NCBI GenBank assembly: GCA_947489195.1
Contig: CANLCT010000002.1
Location: 62,001-126,000, forward strand
Source: an uncultured Aquimarina sp.
Lineage (GTDB): Bacteria; Bacteroidota; Bacteroidia; Flavobacteriales; Flavobacteriaceae
Direction of reading: 5' to 3'
Length of the DNA: 64,000 nt
Part shown: piece after piece, positions 1-9,405 of the stretch
Position numbering within the stretch: the first letter of the stretch is position 1
How the letters are laid out: every line of letters begins with the position of its first letter
Translations under genes and position numbers: made by a program
Notes under the pieces: model-generated
What the model was told of the DNA's origin: nothing
Seen by the model: only the letters and a program-made list of their open reading frames with translations
The model's database searches: none

Positions 1-1
1 T

Positions 2-61
2 ACATCGGCAAATATTTGTGCAAACGGGACAACCTTAACTCAAACAGTTATCATTCCATAA
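2..61 (+). CDS. possible 3' end of a gene running in from the left edge (partial)
   Basis: The window opens in a reading frame that stays open until a TAA at 59-61 and would end in the residues TLTQTVIIP. Another frame is open to the TAA at 79-81, so the choice is uncertain. Two hairpins follow (92-110 and 117-144), which supports a gene ending here. The fragment is too short to name. Confidence 0.3.
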   Translation, partial: TSANICANGTTLTQTVIIP

Positions 62-116
62 TTCGATTAAAATTAGTGTAATAAATTAAAGAACAAGTGA
101 AAAGCTTGTTTTTATG

Positions 117-150
117 ACCAGTGTGTACCTTAGTATGCACTGGTTTTTTG
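117..150 (+). terminator. intrinsic terminator upstream of trhO
   Basis: ACCAGTG at 117-123 pairs with CACTGGT at 138-144, and the stem extends inward with G-U pairs to a CTTA loop. A T-rich run follows at 144-157. A weaker hairpin, AACAAG/CTTGTT at 92-110, precedes it. Together they probably end the gene entering from the left. Confidence 0.75.
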
Positions 151-174
151 TTTTTTAAATAACCCGTATATTTG
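148..174 (+). promoter_or_regulatory. Bacteroidetes-type promoter for trhO
   Basis: The -7 element TATATTTG at 167-174 fits TAnnTTTG, with a TTG at 148-150 sixteen bases before it as the -33 element. The start codon lies 30 bases downstream. The -33 element overlaps the T-run of the preceding terminator, so the two transcription units are tightly packed. Confidence 0.6.
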
Positions 175-203
175 CGTTTTTAACCTTAATAAATTAGTAT
201 AGC

Positions 204-1235
204 ATGCAACTGTACAATAAATTAAGCGCTGCCGAAAGGGCTATTCTTATTCAAGAAGCCGGTACCGAGCGCATTACCATTTCTTTTTATCAATACCATA
301 ATATTGGTAACCCTCAGGTATTACGAGATCATCTTTTTTTAACTTGGAATGCCCTAGATGTTTTAGGGCGTATTTATGTGGCGACTGAAGGGATTAATGC
401 TCAATTATCAGTACCAGCACCTAATTTTAATAAATTTAAAACGCATTTAGATAGTATTTCTTTTTTAGAAAACGTGCGTTTAAATATTGCTATAGAACAA
501 GACAATATGTCTTTTCTTAAGTTAAAAGTAAAAGTGCGTAACAAAATTGTAGCTGATGGCTTGGATGATAATACCTTTGATGTAACCAATAAAGGAATTC
601 ATGTAGATGCTAAAGCTTTTAATGAGTTAATCGAAGATCCAGATACTGTTTTGGTAGATATGCGAAATCATTACGAAAGTGAAATTGGGCATTTCAAAAA
701 TGCCGTTACTCCAGATGTAGATACATTTCGCGATTCGTTAGATATTATTGAAGAAGACCTTAAGGACCATAAAAAAGACAAAAAACTTGTTATGTATTGT
801 ACCGGAGGTATTCGATGTGAAAAAGCAAGTGCCTATTACAAGCATAAAGGTTTTGAGCAAGTGTATCAATTGGAAGGAGGCATTATCGAATATGCACGCC
901 AAATAGCTTCGGAAAAACTAGAAAATAAATTTTTAGGTAAAAATTTTGTTTTTGATCACCGAAGGGGCGAGCGCATTTCTGAAGATATTATTTCAAATTG
1001 TCATCAATGTGGTAAAGCTTGTGATACACACGAGAATTGTGCAAATGAAGCATGTCATTTACTATTTATTCAATGTGAAGAATGTAAGCAAGCTATGAAT
1101 AATTGTTGTTCAGATGAGTGTAAAGAAATTGCAGCATTGCCTTTTGAAGAACAAAAAACTTTGAGAAAAGGTAAAGGGAATAGCAATAAAATTTTCAAAA
1201 AAGGAAGGTCAGCAGTACTAAAGTTCAAAAAATAA
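204..1235 (+). CDS. trhO: tRNA uridine(34) hydroxylase, rhodanese family
   Basis: This 343-residue protein matches the YceA/TrhO family in layout: an N-terminal acylphosphatase-like domain (about 25-115), a rhodanese domain (about 135-235) and a cysteine-rich C-terminal tail (about 265-310). The rhodanese active loop is CTGGIRC, with Cys199 and Cys205. The tail has CxxC-type pairs (CHQC, CEEC, and CC near residue 297) that probably bind metal. The family makes 5-hydroxyuridine at the wobble position of tRNA using O2, without prephenate. The ATG at 204 follows a TAnnTTTG promoter. The gene appears monocistronic. Assignment is by motif and length and is firm at family level. Confidence 0.93.
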   Translation: MQLYNKLSAAERAILIQEAGTERITISFYQYHNIGNPQVLRDHLFLTWNALDVLGRIYVATEGINAQLSVPAPNFNKFKTHLDSISFLENVRLNIAIEQDNMSFLKLKVKVRNKIVADGLDDNTFDVTNKGIHVDAKAFNELIEDPDTVLVDMRNHYESEIGHFKNAVTPDVDTFRDSLDIIEEDLKDHKKDKKLVMYCTGGIRCEKASAYYKHKGFEQVYQLEGGIIEYARQIASEKLENKFLGKNFVFDHRRGERISEDIISNCHQCGKACDTHENCANEACHLLFIQCEECKQAMNNCCSDECKEIAALPFEEQKTLRKGKGNSNKIFKKGRSAVLKFKK

Positions 1236-1434
1236 TTATTGAGCATATTTAGTACATAAAAAAACAGTTTTAGTTTCAGTAGATTCTTAAAAATAGTTAA
1301 GCATGTTACTGCAATCAAATTTATAGTATCTTTACTACTTAAGAATAGTTTTACGAATTAAATACTTGCATATTGATGTTGTAAGCAAAATGCTTTAAAA
1401 ATCAGTATAGTAAGTTTTATATATACATTGATGT

Positions 1435-2925
1435 ATGGCGTGTAGTAGTTGTGCTACCAAGGACGGGCAACCCAAAGGCTGTAAAAATAACGGCACTTGT
1501 GGAACCGACGGTTGTAATAAGTTAACAGTTTTTGACTGGCTCTCAAATATGTCGCTACCTAACGGAGCGAAACCCTTTAATTTTGTTGAAGTACGTTTTA
1601 AAAACGGGCGAAAAATATATTTTCAAAATTCAGATAATTTAACCTTGAGTATTGGTGATGTTGTGGCAACACAAGCCAATTCGGGGCATGATGTTGGCAT
1701 AGTAAGTTTAGCAGGCGAATTAGTACGCGTGCAAATGAAGCGAAAAAAAATACCTACAACTGGCGATGATATTTTAAAAATATATAGGAAAGCTACGCAA
1801 AAAGATATTGATATTTGGCAAACGGCTCGTGACCGAGAAGAGAAAATGAAAGTGCGTGCACGAGAAATTGCAATTCGCTTAGAACTCAAAATGAAAATTT
1901 CGGATATCGAATTTCAGGGAGATGCTTCAAAAGCTACGTTTTATTATACCGCCGAAGAGCGTGTCGATTTTCGTCAGCTAATTAAAGATTTTGCTAAAGA
2001 ATTTAGTATTCGTATTGAAATGCGCCAAATTGGTTTTAGGCAAGAAGCTGCGCGTTTGGGAGGTATTGGGTCATGTGGTCGTGAGTTATGTTGTTCTACT
2101 TGGTTAACCGATTTTAGATCAGTAAACACAAGTGCAGCACGATATCAACAATTATCATTAAACCCACAAAAGTTGGCTGGGCAATGTGGTAAATTAAAAT
2201 GTTGTTTAAACTACGAATTAGATGGGTATTTAGAAGCTTTAAATAGTTTTCCGAAAACCGATGTTAAAATAAAAACAGAAAAAGGAACAGCTGTTTGTCA
2301 AAAAATAGACATTTTTAAGGGATACTTGTGGTATGCTTATGAAGGTGAATGGATGAATTGGTTTACCATAAAAGCTGAAGATGCTAATGAAATGATTAGC
2401 TTGAATCAGAAAGATGAAATGGCAGAAGCGCTTGAAGATTACGCTATTGATGATAAAAAAGAAAGTGCTTTTGATTTTGAAAATGTAGTTGGGCAAGATA
2501 GTTTAACTCGTTTTGATCAACCAAAAAAATCTAATAATCGCCGTCGAAATAACCGTAGAAAACCTCAAAATACTCCAAAAAAACAGATTAGAAATAAGCA
2601 AGGGGAAGCCGAGGTTAAAACCCGTGTCGGTAATCAAGCCAATGAAGGTGATGGAGAAAGTAAAAAGCCAATACAAAGGAGAAAGCCAACTAACAGAACA
2701 AATAAACCGAATAACCGAAATAATAAGACGAACCCCAAGGCTAAAACTACTGATGCTAAAAATAAAACTTCAGTAAACAAAACAAAAGGAGAAGGGCAAA
2801 ATAGGAATCAGCAAAATAGTCAAAAGCCAAATCGAAAACCAAAGCAACAGGCAAGTCAAAAACCAAGAGCAAAGCGTAAACCAAATACAAATAAAAAACC
2901 AAATTCGGAATCTGAAAATGCATAA
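1435..2925 (+). CDS. ricT: PSP1-domain protein RicT (YaaT-like)
   Basis: The 496-residue protein has a PSP1 core with the typical cysteine clusters: an N-terminal set (CSSC, then Cys16, Cys22, Cys27), SCGRELCC in the middle and GQCGKLKCC near residue 250. In Bacillus, RicT is part of an iron-sulphur-bearing complex that guides RNase Y; the role in Bacteroidetes is less clear and is inferred here. From about residue 360 the protein is a low-complexity tail rich in Lys, Asn, Arg and Gln, about 130 residues long and very basic, which would suit RNA binding. Its 3' end is followed by gldH and PBP1A on the same strand. A -7-like TATCTTTA at 1327-1334 may start transcription. Confidence 0.88.
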   Translation: MACSSCATKDGQPKGCKNNGTCGTDGCNKLTVFDWLSNMSLPNGAKPFNFVEVRFKNGRKIYFQNSDNLTLSIGDVVATQANSGHDVGIVSLAGELVRVQMKRKKIPTTGDDILKIYRKATQKDIDIWQTARDREEKMKVRAREIAIRLELKMKISDIEFQGDASKATFYYTAEERVDFRQLIKDFAKEFSIRIEMRQIGFRQEAARLGGIGSCGRELCCSTWLTDFRSVNTSAARYQQLSLNPQKLAGQCGKLKCCLNYELDGYLEALNSFPKTDVKIKTEKGTAVCQKIDIFKGYLWYAYEGEWMNWFTIKAEDANEMISLNQKDEMAEALEDYAIDDKKESAFDFENVVGQDSLTRFDQPKKSNNRRRNNRRKPQNTPKKQIRNKQGEAEVKTRVGNQANEGDGESKKPIQRRKPTNRTNKPNNRNNKTNPKAKTTDAKNKTSVNKTKGEGQNRNQQNSQKPNRKPKQQASQKPRAKRKPNTNKKPNSESENA

Positions 2926-2980
2926 ATTAGGCTTTTTATCCTCTAGTCGGAGGTGTAAATACCAATGGATGAACTTAAAA

Positions 2981-3505
2981 ATGGCAAGCATTTTTAAAAG
3001 CAAACAGTATTATACTAGTTATGTGTTTGTTATTGTAGCTTTTATTACTTTAGTAAGTTGCGATAAAAATCATGTGTTTGATAGTTATACTACTATGGAA
3101 ACCCGCGGTTGGCATAAGGATAGCATAGTTAGCTTTAATTTGCCAGTAATGGATTCATTAAAAACTTATAATTTGTTTTTTAATATTCGAAATACAAATG
3201 ACTATAAATTTAGTAACCTATTTGTAATCACAAGTATCGATTTTCCTAACGGAAAAAAAGAACTTGATACATTAGAATATGAAATGGCAAAACCTAATGG
3301 AGAATGGTTAGGGGTAGGCATAAGTTCAATCAAAGAAAGTAAACTTTGGTTTAAAGAACAATTTAAATTTAACGAAAAAGGGACTTATAAAGTTTCTATA
3401 AAACAAGCCATGCGAACCAATGGGTCGGAATATGGTGTTTTATTTTTAAAAGGAATTACCGATATTGGTTTCAGAGTTGAAAATCAGGAAACTCATCAAA
3501 AATGA
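2981..3505 (+). CDS. gldH: gliding motility lipoprotein GldH
   Basis: The protein begins with a lipoprotein signal (MASIFKSKQYY, then a hydrophobic run ending LVSC), with the lipidated cysteine at residue 27. The mature part is a beta-rich domain of about 150 residues with the GldH pattern (FDSY near the start, WLGVGISSIKES in the second half). GldH is an outer-membrane-anchored component needed for flavobacterial gliding and T9SS function. I chose the ATG at 2981 because it gives a normal signal peptide; ATG 2969 is also possible, and the frame stays open upstream into the end of ricT. The stop overlaps the PBP1A start by 4 bases (ATGA), so the two genes are probably translationally coupled. 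Confidence 0.88.
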   Translation: MASIFKSKQYYTSYVFVIVAFITLVSCDKNHVFDSYTTMETRGWHKDSIVSFNLPVMDSLKTYNLFFNIRNTNDYKFSNLFVITSIDFPNGKKELDTLEYEMAKPNGEWLGVGISSIKESKLWFKEQFKFNEKGTYKVSIKQAMRTNGSEYGVLFLKGITDIGFRVENQETHQK

Positions 3506-5838
3506 CACAGAAAAAAACAACCACAAAAACGGCACCAGCACAAAAAGCTACAAACTTTAAATTTATTAAATGGTTTTGGATTGCTTTTATTTCGGGCTTT
3601 TTACTTTTAGTTCTTTTATTTTTATTAGCAGGTTTTGGTGCATTTGGTAAAATGCCTGAGTTTGCAGAGCTTGAAAACCCCGAAAATAATTTAGCAACAG
3701 AAATTATTTCGGCAGACGGTAAAACAATCGGAACGTTTTTTAATGAAAACAGAACACCAGTAAGTTATGATGAGCTCCCAGAACACTTAGTTAAAGCTTT
3801 AGTGGCGACCGAAGATGAACGTTTTTATTCGCACTCTGGTATTGATGCGCGTGGAACTATTCGAGCAGTAGTTAATTTAGGAAGAAAAGGTGGAGCAAGT
3901 ACCATTACACAACAATTATCAAAAATGCTGTTTACAGGCGGATCAAAAAATATTGTTGAGCGTATTGCCCAAAAAATGAAAGAATGGGTAATCGCTACTC
4001 GCCTAGAGCGCCAATATACAAAGGAAGAAATTATTACCATGTACTTTAATAAGTATGACTTTTTATATCAAGCTGTTGGAATTGGTTCGGCTTCGCGTAT
4101 TTATTTTGGGAAAGAGCCTAAGGATTTAAAAATTGAAGAATCGGCGACTTTAGTGGCCATGCTAAAAAATCCAATTTTATACAACCCTCAAAAAGAGCGC
4201 TTCAAAAAGAATAGTTTACAGCGTAGAAATCAAGTGCTAAAGCAAATGGAAAAGCAAGCGTATATTTCTGAAAAAGTTAAAGACAGTTTGCAAAATTTGC
4301 CATTAACAATAAATTTTTCTCCAGAAGGGCATGCTGAGGGAATTGCAACTTATTTTAGAGAATATTTAAGAGATTTTATGGAAGATTGGATTAAAGAGAA
4401 TCCAAAGTTTAATCCAATAACAGGTGAAAAAGAATTTTATAATATATACCGAGACGGACTTAAAATTCATGTAACCATTGACTCTCGTATGCAAACTTAT
4501 GCAGAAGAGGCAGTAAAAGCACATTTGACAAAGTTGCAAAAAGAATTTAATAGACAAAACAAAGACAATAAAATAGCACCTTTTGCAGATATCGAAAAAA
4601 AGGATCGAGATAAAATTATCAAACAAGGTATGCGTCGTTCCGAACGTTATCGAATAATGAAGGCAAACGGAAAGTCTGATAAGGAAATCTATGCTTCGTT
4701 TAAAAAGAAAGTGAAAATGCGTATTTTTTCTTGGGGTGGGGATATTGATACTATTATGACACCAAGAGATTCAATTTTATATTATAAATCATTTTTTCAA
4801 ACAGGAATGATGTCTATGGAGCCTCAAACAGGGCATGTAAAAGCTTGGGTTGGCGGAAATAACTATAAATATTTCCAGTACGATCATGTAAAACAAGGAA
4901 AAAGGCAAGTTGGATCAACATTTAAGCCTTTTGTTTACGCAACAGCGATTGATCAGTTAAAGCTTTCTCCTTGTGATACATTGCCAAATGTACAGTACAC
5001 TATTGAGGCGGGGCGCTTTGGCAGTACCGAAGACTGGACGCCAAAAAATAGTGGAGATAAATATGGAGGATATTTAACTTTAAAAGACGCGTTAGCAAAA
5101 TCGATAAATACAATTACTGCTCGAATCATGGGGCGTATCGGGCCTGTACCAGTAGTACGCTTAGTTAAAAAGATGGGAATCAAAAGTGATATTCCAGAGG
5201 TGCCTTCAATTGCTTTAGGTACAGTTGATCTAAGTGTGTATGAAATGGTTGGGGCATACAGCACTTTTGCCAATGAAGGAATTTATAACGAACCAGTAAT
5301 GATTACACACATCGAAGATAAAAATGGATCTATTTTATATCAAAATGTACCCGATCCACGCGATGTTATTAGTAAAGAGGCAGCTTATGTTACATTAAAC
5401 CTAATGGAGGGTGTAACCCGAGCAGGTTCGGGTGTGCGATTGCGAACAGGAAAATCTTATAGAGAAGATTACAAACGTATAATTACAGGCTACCCGTACG
5501 AGTTTACTAATGCTATTGCAGGTAAAACAGGAACTACTCAAAATCAAAGTGATGGCTGGTTTATGGGGGTTGTTCCTAATTTATGTACAGGTGTTTGGGT
5601 CGGAGCAGAGGATAGAGCCACACATTTTAAATCTGTAACCTATGGGCAGGGAGCAGCAATGTCTTTACCAATTTGGGCAATTTATATGAGAAAATGTTAT
5701 GCAGATAAAACGCTTAATATTTCTAAAGAAAATTTTGATCGCCCAAGTAATTTGGGAATTGAAATTGATTGTGAAAGCTACAACAAAAATAGAACAGAGA
5801 ATAATGATATTGATGAAGGAATGGATGAATTTGAATAA
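3502..5838 (+). CDS. penicillin-binding protein 1A, bifunctional transglycosylase/transpeptidase
   Basis: The 778-residue class A PBP has a short cytoplasmic tail, one membrane helix (about 20-45), a GT51 glycosyltransferase domain and a penicillin-binding transpeptidase domain. The GT51 motif is EDERFYSHSG with catalytic Glu104, followed by GGASTITQQLSK. The transpeptidase has GSTFKP with nucleophile Ser472, a SIN motif, and KTGTT at about 675. It polymerises and cross-links peptidoglycan in the periplasm. The C-terminus is short and acidic. It overlaps gldH by 4 bases; the ricT-gldH-PBP unit joins envelope functions. A terminator follows at 5868. Confidence 0.95.
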   Translation: MTQKKTTTKTAPAQKATNFKFIKWFWIAFISGFLLLVLLFLLAGFGAFGKMPEFAELENPENNLATEIISADGKTIGTFFNENRTPVSYDELPEHLVKALVATEDERFYSHSGIDARGTIRAVVNLGRKGGASTITQQLSKMLFTGGSKNIVERIAQKMKEWVIATRLERQYTKEEIITMYFNKYDFLYQAVGIGSASRIYFGKEPKDLKIEESATLVAMLKNPILYNPQKERFKKNSLQRRNQVLKQMEKQAYISEKVKDSLQNLPLTINFSPEGHAEGIATYFREYLRDFMEDWIKENPKFNPITGEKEFYNIYRDGLKIHVTIDSRMQTYAEEAVKAHLTKLQKEFNRQNKDNKIAPFADIEKKDRDKIIKQGMRRSERYRIMKANGKSDKEIYASFKKKVKMRIFSWGGDIDTIMTPRDSILYYKSFFQTGMMSMEPQTGHVKAWVGGNNYKYFQYDHVKQGKRQVGSTFKPFVYATAIDQLKLSPCDTLPNVQYTIEAGRFGSTEDWTPKNSGDKYGGYLTLKDALAKSINTITARIMGRIGPVPVVRLVKKMGIKSDIPEVPSIALGTVDLSVYEMVGAYSTFANEGIYNEPVMITHIEDKNGSILYQNVPDPRDVISKEAAYVTLNLMEGVTRAGSGVRLRTGKSYREDYKRIITGYPYEFTNAIAGKTGTTQNQSDGWFMGVVPNLCTGVWVGAEDRATHFKSVTYGQGAAMSLPIWAIYMRKCYADKTLNISKENFDRPSNLGIEIDCESYNKNRTENNDIDEGMDEFE

Positions 5839-5867
5839 ATAATTTATCTACTTTTAACTCTAATAAC

Positions 5868-5897
5868 AAAAAGTGTCTTTTTCAAGATGCTTTTTTT
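5868..5897 (+). terminator. intrinsic terminator after PBP1A
   Basis: AAAAAGTGTCTT (5868-5879) pairs with AAGATGCTTTTT (5884-5895) through two G-U pairs, with a 4-base loop and a T-run. It ends the ricT-gldH-PBP1A unit. Confidence 0.6.
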
Positions 5898-6298
5898 GTT
5901 TTTACAATATTCCTTTACTACCATTAAATCATTATCAATCATATCTAAAAATCAATTTTTAGCTTTTTGAATAGATTAAAATTATTATTATTAACTAGTT
6001 AATAGTAAAAAACTATTTATTAGGTTTTTTACTACGTATTTAGACTTAGAAAATGTTATTTAAACTGATGCTTGAAATTGTGAATAAGTGTTAGTATCGT
6101 TAAAAATATGTTAATTAAGGTTTTCGGGTTATTTGATATATGTAGGCGCATATAGTTTGTAGGTACTTTCTTCAATTGTCAAATTTTAGCCATCCTAATC
6201 TTTAGTTTTGTTACTAGTCTTTCATTGATAAAAAAAATTGCTCACAGGTTGATTTTAATCAAAAAAAGATTGCTTGAATAATAACAAAATCAAAACCA
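5898..6298. other. intergenic region upstream of the beta-helix gene
   Basis: This is about 400 bases of AT-rich DNA with no credible gene. A TAnnTTTG match, TAGTTTTG, lies at 6203-6210 with TTG at 6176-6178 (24-base gap), a plausible promoter for the gene at 6299. A short inverted repeat, TTGATT-TT-AATCAA at 6249-6262, lies in the expected leader and could be an operator or an RNA hairpin. Neither is strong. Confidence 0.4.
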
Positions 6299-8551
6299 AT
6301 GAAATTAGTTAACCTTTTTGAAAAAGTAAAAAACGCTCCTATTGCAATTGTTTTTTTATTAGCTATTACTTTTAATTCAATACAAGCTCAACAGATCGGA
6401 GATCCAGGTTGGGAATTCGACAATTCTAAATTTGATAGTAAATACCCAGATATGAAAATATGGGCTACCGCTGGTGTTCAAGGGGGGATTCCATTTAGAA
6501 ATGATTTCAAGAATAAAATTGAAATTAAGCCTGGCGATGATATACAAAAAGCTATTGATCAAATGGCAAATAGATCTGGCGGAGGTATTGTTTTATTAAA
6601 AAATGGGACCTATAATTTAGGAACAAGAACTTTTCGAATGAAGTCTAATGTAAGACTGAGAGGAGAAAGTAAAAATGGAGTTAAGCTTAGATCAAGCTTA
6701 AGAGAAACTAATAACAAAAGAGAAAAAATACTTTTTGTATTTAATAATGTAAAGAGAGCAGGTTTAGAAGATTTAAGTGTAGAGCTTATCTTGCCTTCTG
6801 GTATAAAAATTAATGACGACAGGAATAACCCAAAAAATAAGCACTGTAAAAGTTGTTGGGAAAATAATCCAAGCGGAAAAAAAGATTTATACGTACAATT
6901 TATTGATATTTCAAGAAATAGTGAAAACTCTTGGATAGATAATTGTGTGTTTAAAAACTCGGGGACTAGTCCAATTGAAGTAAATGGAAAGCACATTACA
7001 TGCAGAAATAATGTTTTTGATACATCTGCCAATAAAGGTGGTGGAGGTGAAGGTTACTACCTAATACAAGGTCAAAATGGATTGTATTATAATGAAACAG
7101 TGAAAAGATTAAGGCATTTTACAATACAACGTGCAGCAAAATATAATGTAGTATATGAGTGTGATTTAGAAGTTGACGTTAATTTTCATAATGGAGATAA
7201 AGGGAGTAATTTAATTGAAAAAAATAAAATAACAAGTTTGCGTTGGAGATCATGGAACGCTTTTGCTACAGGTGGAGCTCGATTCGGACATGATGCTCCT
7301 GGTCCTAATAATATTATTTATAATAACGATGCTACAGATAGGGATAGTAAAAAAAGAAGATCAGGAGCAAATAAGGTGTATACATTTAAAGGATATGGAG
7401 ATCCTTCTGAATTATCAAGTTCTAGACCTTCTGGAGGAACCTTTTATGCTGTAAAAAGAAAAAATAATGCGCCAAAGCCTCCTCAAAAACCTGTAGTGGT
7501 TGCTCCGTCGCCAAAACCTACGCCAAGCCCTAGTCCAAGTCCAACTCAGTCTGGGAATAAAAAACCTCAAGTATCTTTTAAAGGAATTGCGAATGGAGCA
7601 AATTTTAAAGAAGGAGTTAGTTTAGATGTTGAGGTTAGCGCAACTGATGCAGATGGAAGCATAACTAATGTTAAACTCTATTTGAATGGTAAATTTGTTA
7701 GACAAGAAAACATTGCACCATATGAGTGGGAAGCAAGTAAAGATAAGGGTCTTGCTAATTTAAAAAAGGGAGCTTATACTTTAAGAGCAGTAGCTACCGA
7801 TAATAGAGATCAAACTACCACAAGAGAGATTTCAATAAACGTAGGTAATACAACTGATACATCAAACATACCTGTTGGAAAAACAATTTGGTTAAAAGCA
7901 AATGAAGGTAAAGGGGATTATGTGGTTGCAGAAAGAAATACCGATAGAGTTCCACTTAGGGCAAATAGAAAAAGAATTGGAACATGGGAACAATTTTTAG
8001 TAGAAGATGCTGGTAATGGAAAAGTTTTTTTAAAAGCTAGAGTAACTAATCAATATGTACAAGCTAGAATAAATGAAAATTCACAATTATTAGGTTCAGC
8101 TAAAACAAGAAAAGGTTGGGAAACTTTCACTTGGGAAAGTAAAGGTAATGGTAAGGTTGCTTTAAAAGCTTTTAATAATAAATATGTTTCTGCAAAAATA
8201 AACACCAATGATAAGGCTTTAATTGCGAATGCAAATGTAGCTAGAGGTTGGGAAACATTTAATTGGGGTGTTGTTTCTGGTGCAAAACAATTAGATGATA
8301 ATTTAAATGTAAAGATTACAGCATATCCTAATCCAACAATCGATAGCATTACATTAGAGTCGGAAGAATTGGCAGCTTTAGCTTCTATTAATATTTGTGA
8401 TGCCAATGGAGTGCAATTAGAAACTATTCCTTTGGTTAATGAATTGGATAAAATAGTAATTGATTTAGCCAGTTACAGCCAAGGAGTGTATATATTAACT
8501 TTACTAAGTTTAGAAAATAAGGCAAAAATAATTAAAGTGATCAAGGAATAA
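6299..8551 (+). CDS. secreted right-handed beta-helix protein with Ig-like, fascin-like and T9SS sorting domains
   Basis: The 750-residue protein has a signal peptide (cleavage after Ala30, before QQIGDPGW). A parallel beta-helix of the pectate-lyase/chondroitinase-B kind spans about 75-375, with repeated short strands and Asn/Gly turns. A Pro-rich linker (about 390-420), an Ig-like domain that opens VSFKGIANGANF (about 425-515), a fascin-like beta-trefoil (about 525-665) with paired RxGWETFxW units, and a T9SS type A C-terminal domain (about 675-750, containing AYPNPTIDS) follow. It is therefore exported by T9SS and attached to the cell surface or released. The fold suggests a polysaccharide lyase or hydrolase, but I cannot read a catalytic signature, so the substrate is unknown. 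It stands alone, with no SusCD pair nearby, and a strong terminator follows. Confidence 0.85.
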   Translation: MKLVNLFEKVKNAPIAIVFLLAITFNSIQAQQIGDPGWEFDNSKFDSKYPDMKIWATAGVQGGIPFRNDFKNKIEIKPGDDIQKAIDQMANRSGGGIVLLKNGTYNLGTRTFRMKSNVRLRGESKNGVKLRSSLRETNNKREKILFVFNNVKRAGLEDLSVELILPSGIKINDDRNNPKNKHCKSCWENNPSGKKDLYVQFIDISRNSENSWIDNCVFKNSGTSPIEVNGKHITCRNNVFDTSANKGGGGEGYYLIQGQNGLYYNETVKRLRHFTIQRAAKYNVVYECDLEVDVNFHNGDKGSNLIEKNKITSLRWRSWNAFATGGARFGHDAPGPNNIIYNNDATDRDSKKRRSGANKVYTFKGYGDPSELSSSRPSGGTFYAVKRKNNAPKPPQKPVVVAPSPKPTPSPSPSPTQSGNKKPQVSFKGIANGANFKEGVSLDVEVSATDADGSITNVKLYLNGKFVRQENIAPYEWEASKDKGLANLKKGAYTLRAVATDNRDQTTTREISINVGNTTDTSNIPVGKTIWLKANEGKGDYVVAERNTDRVPLRANRKRIGTWEQFLVEDAGNGKVFLKARVTNQYVQARINENSQLLGSAKTRKGWETFTWESKGNGKVALKAFNNKYVSAKINTNDKALIANANVARGWETFNWGVVSGAKQLDDNLNVKITAYPNPTIDSITLESEELAALASINICDANGVQLETIPLVNELDKIVIDLASYSQGVYILTLLSLENKAKIIKVIKE

Positions 8552-8583
8552 GAATGCTATATGGGAATATTTCCAAATATTTT

Positions 8584-8615
8584 AAAGAGGCTGCAATTTG
8601 CAGCCTCTTTTTTTT
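8584..8615 (+). terminator. intrinsic terminator after the beta-helix gene
   Basis: AAAGAGGCTGCA (8584-8595) and its exact complement TGCAGCCTCTTT (8599-8610) enclose a 3-base loop and are followed by a T-run. It cleanly separates the beta-helix gene from scoA. Confidence 0.92.
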
Positions 8616-8680
8616 AGATATTATTGTGAAAAGGCCTTTTTAATTTTTGTATTTTTAATAGATCTATTTATTCGTTTTCT

Positions 8681-9391
8681 ATGATAAATAAAAAAGTGGC
8701 AAATGTTGGCGAGGCATTAAAAGGTGTTTCTGCTAATATGACTTTAATGCTTGGTGGTTTTGGTCTATGTGGTATTCCCGAAAATGCAATTGCAGAATTA
8801 GTGCGATTAAAAATTTCTGGACTAACCTGTATATCAAATAATGCAGGGGTTGATGCATTTGGATTAGGCTTGTTGTTGCAGCAGAGACAAATAAAAAAGA
8901 TGATTGCCTCATATGTTGGCGAGAATAAAGAGTTTGAACGTCAAATGCTTTCAGGTGAGTTAGAGGTAGATTTAACGCCACAAGGAACCTTAGCAGAGCG
9001 ATGTAGGTCTGCCAAAGCAGGTATTCCAGCATTTTATACACCTGCAGGTTTCGGTACAGAGGTTGCTATCGGGAAAGAGACGCGTGAATTTAATGGTAAA
9101 ATGCATGTGTTAGAAAAGGCCTTTAATGCCGACTACTCATTCATTAAAGCATGGAAAGGGGACGAGGCTGGGAATTTAATTTTTAAAGCCACTGCACGGA
9201 ATTTTAATTTGCCTATGTGTGGAGCCGCAAAAATAAATGTTGTAGAGGTAGAAGAACTTGTTCCTATCGGTAGCCTAAGCCCCAATGAAATTCATGTGCC
9301 AGGTGTATTTGTTCAACGGATTTTTAAAGGTGAAAATTATATAAAACCGATTGAACAACTAACCCTTACGGAAAGAAAAAATAACTTTTAA
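8681..9391 (+). CDS. scoA: 3-oxoacid CoA-transferase subunit A
   Basis: The 236-residue protein is a family I CoA-transferase alpha subunit: it has [12 protein letters not shown] near the start, GTLAERCR and a [10 protein letters not shown] segment. With ScoB (10103) it moves CoA from succinyl-CoA to acetoacetate or a related oxoacid, allowing use of ketone bodies or branched-chain breakdown products in the cytoplasm. The start at 8681 gives the standard N-terminus. The beta subunit is not adjacent: a peroxiredoxin gene starts 14 bases after this stop. Confidence 0.92.
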   Translation: MINKKVANVGEALKGVSANMTLMLGGFGLCGIPENAIAELVRLKISGLTCISNNAGVDAFGLGLLLQQRQIKKMIASYVGENKEFERQMLSGELEVDLTPQGTLAERCRSAKAGIPAFYTPAGFGTEVAIGKETREFNGKMHVLEKAFNADYSFIKAWKGDEAGNLIFKATARNFNLPMCGAAKINVVEVEELVPIGSLSPNEIHVPGVFVQRIFKGENYIKPIEQLTLTERKNNF

Positions 9392-9405
9392 AAAAAACAC
9401 AAATT

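Noticed and set aside
6249..6262. TTGATT-TT-AATCAA palindrome as an operator
   Set aside because: Six-base arms of A and T are expected by chance in this DNA; noted within the intergenic entry only.
6610..7032. A 140-codon minus-strand frame inside the beta-helix gene
   Set aside because: Fully antisense to a gene with signal peptide and T9SS end; no motif or promoter supports it.
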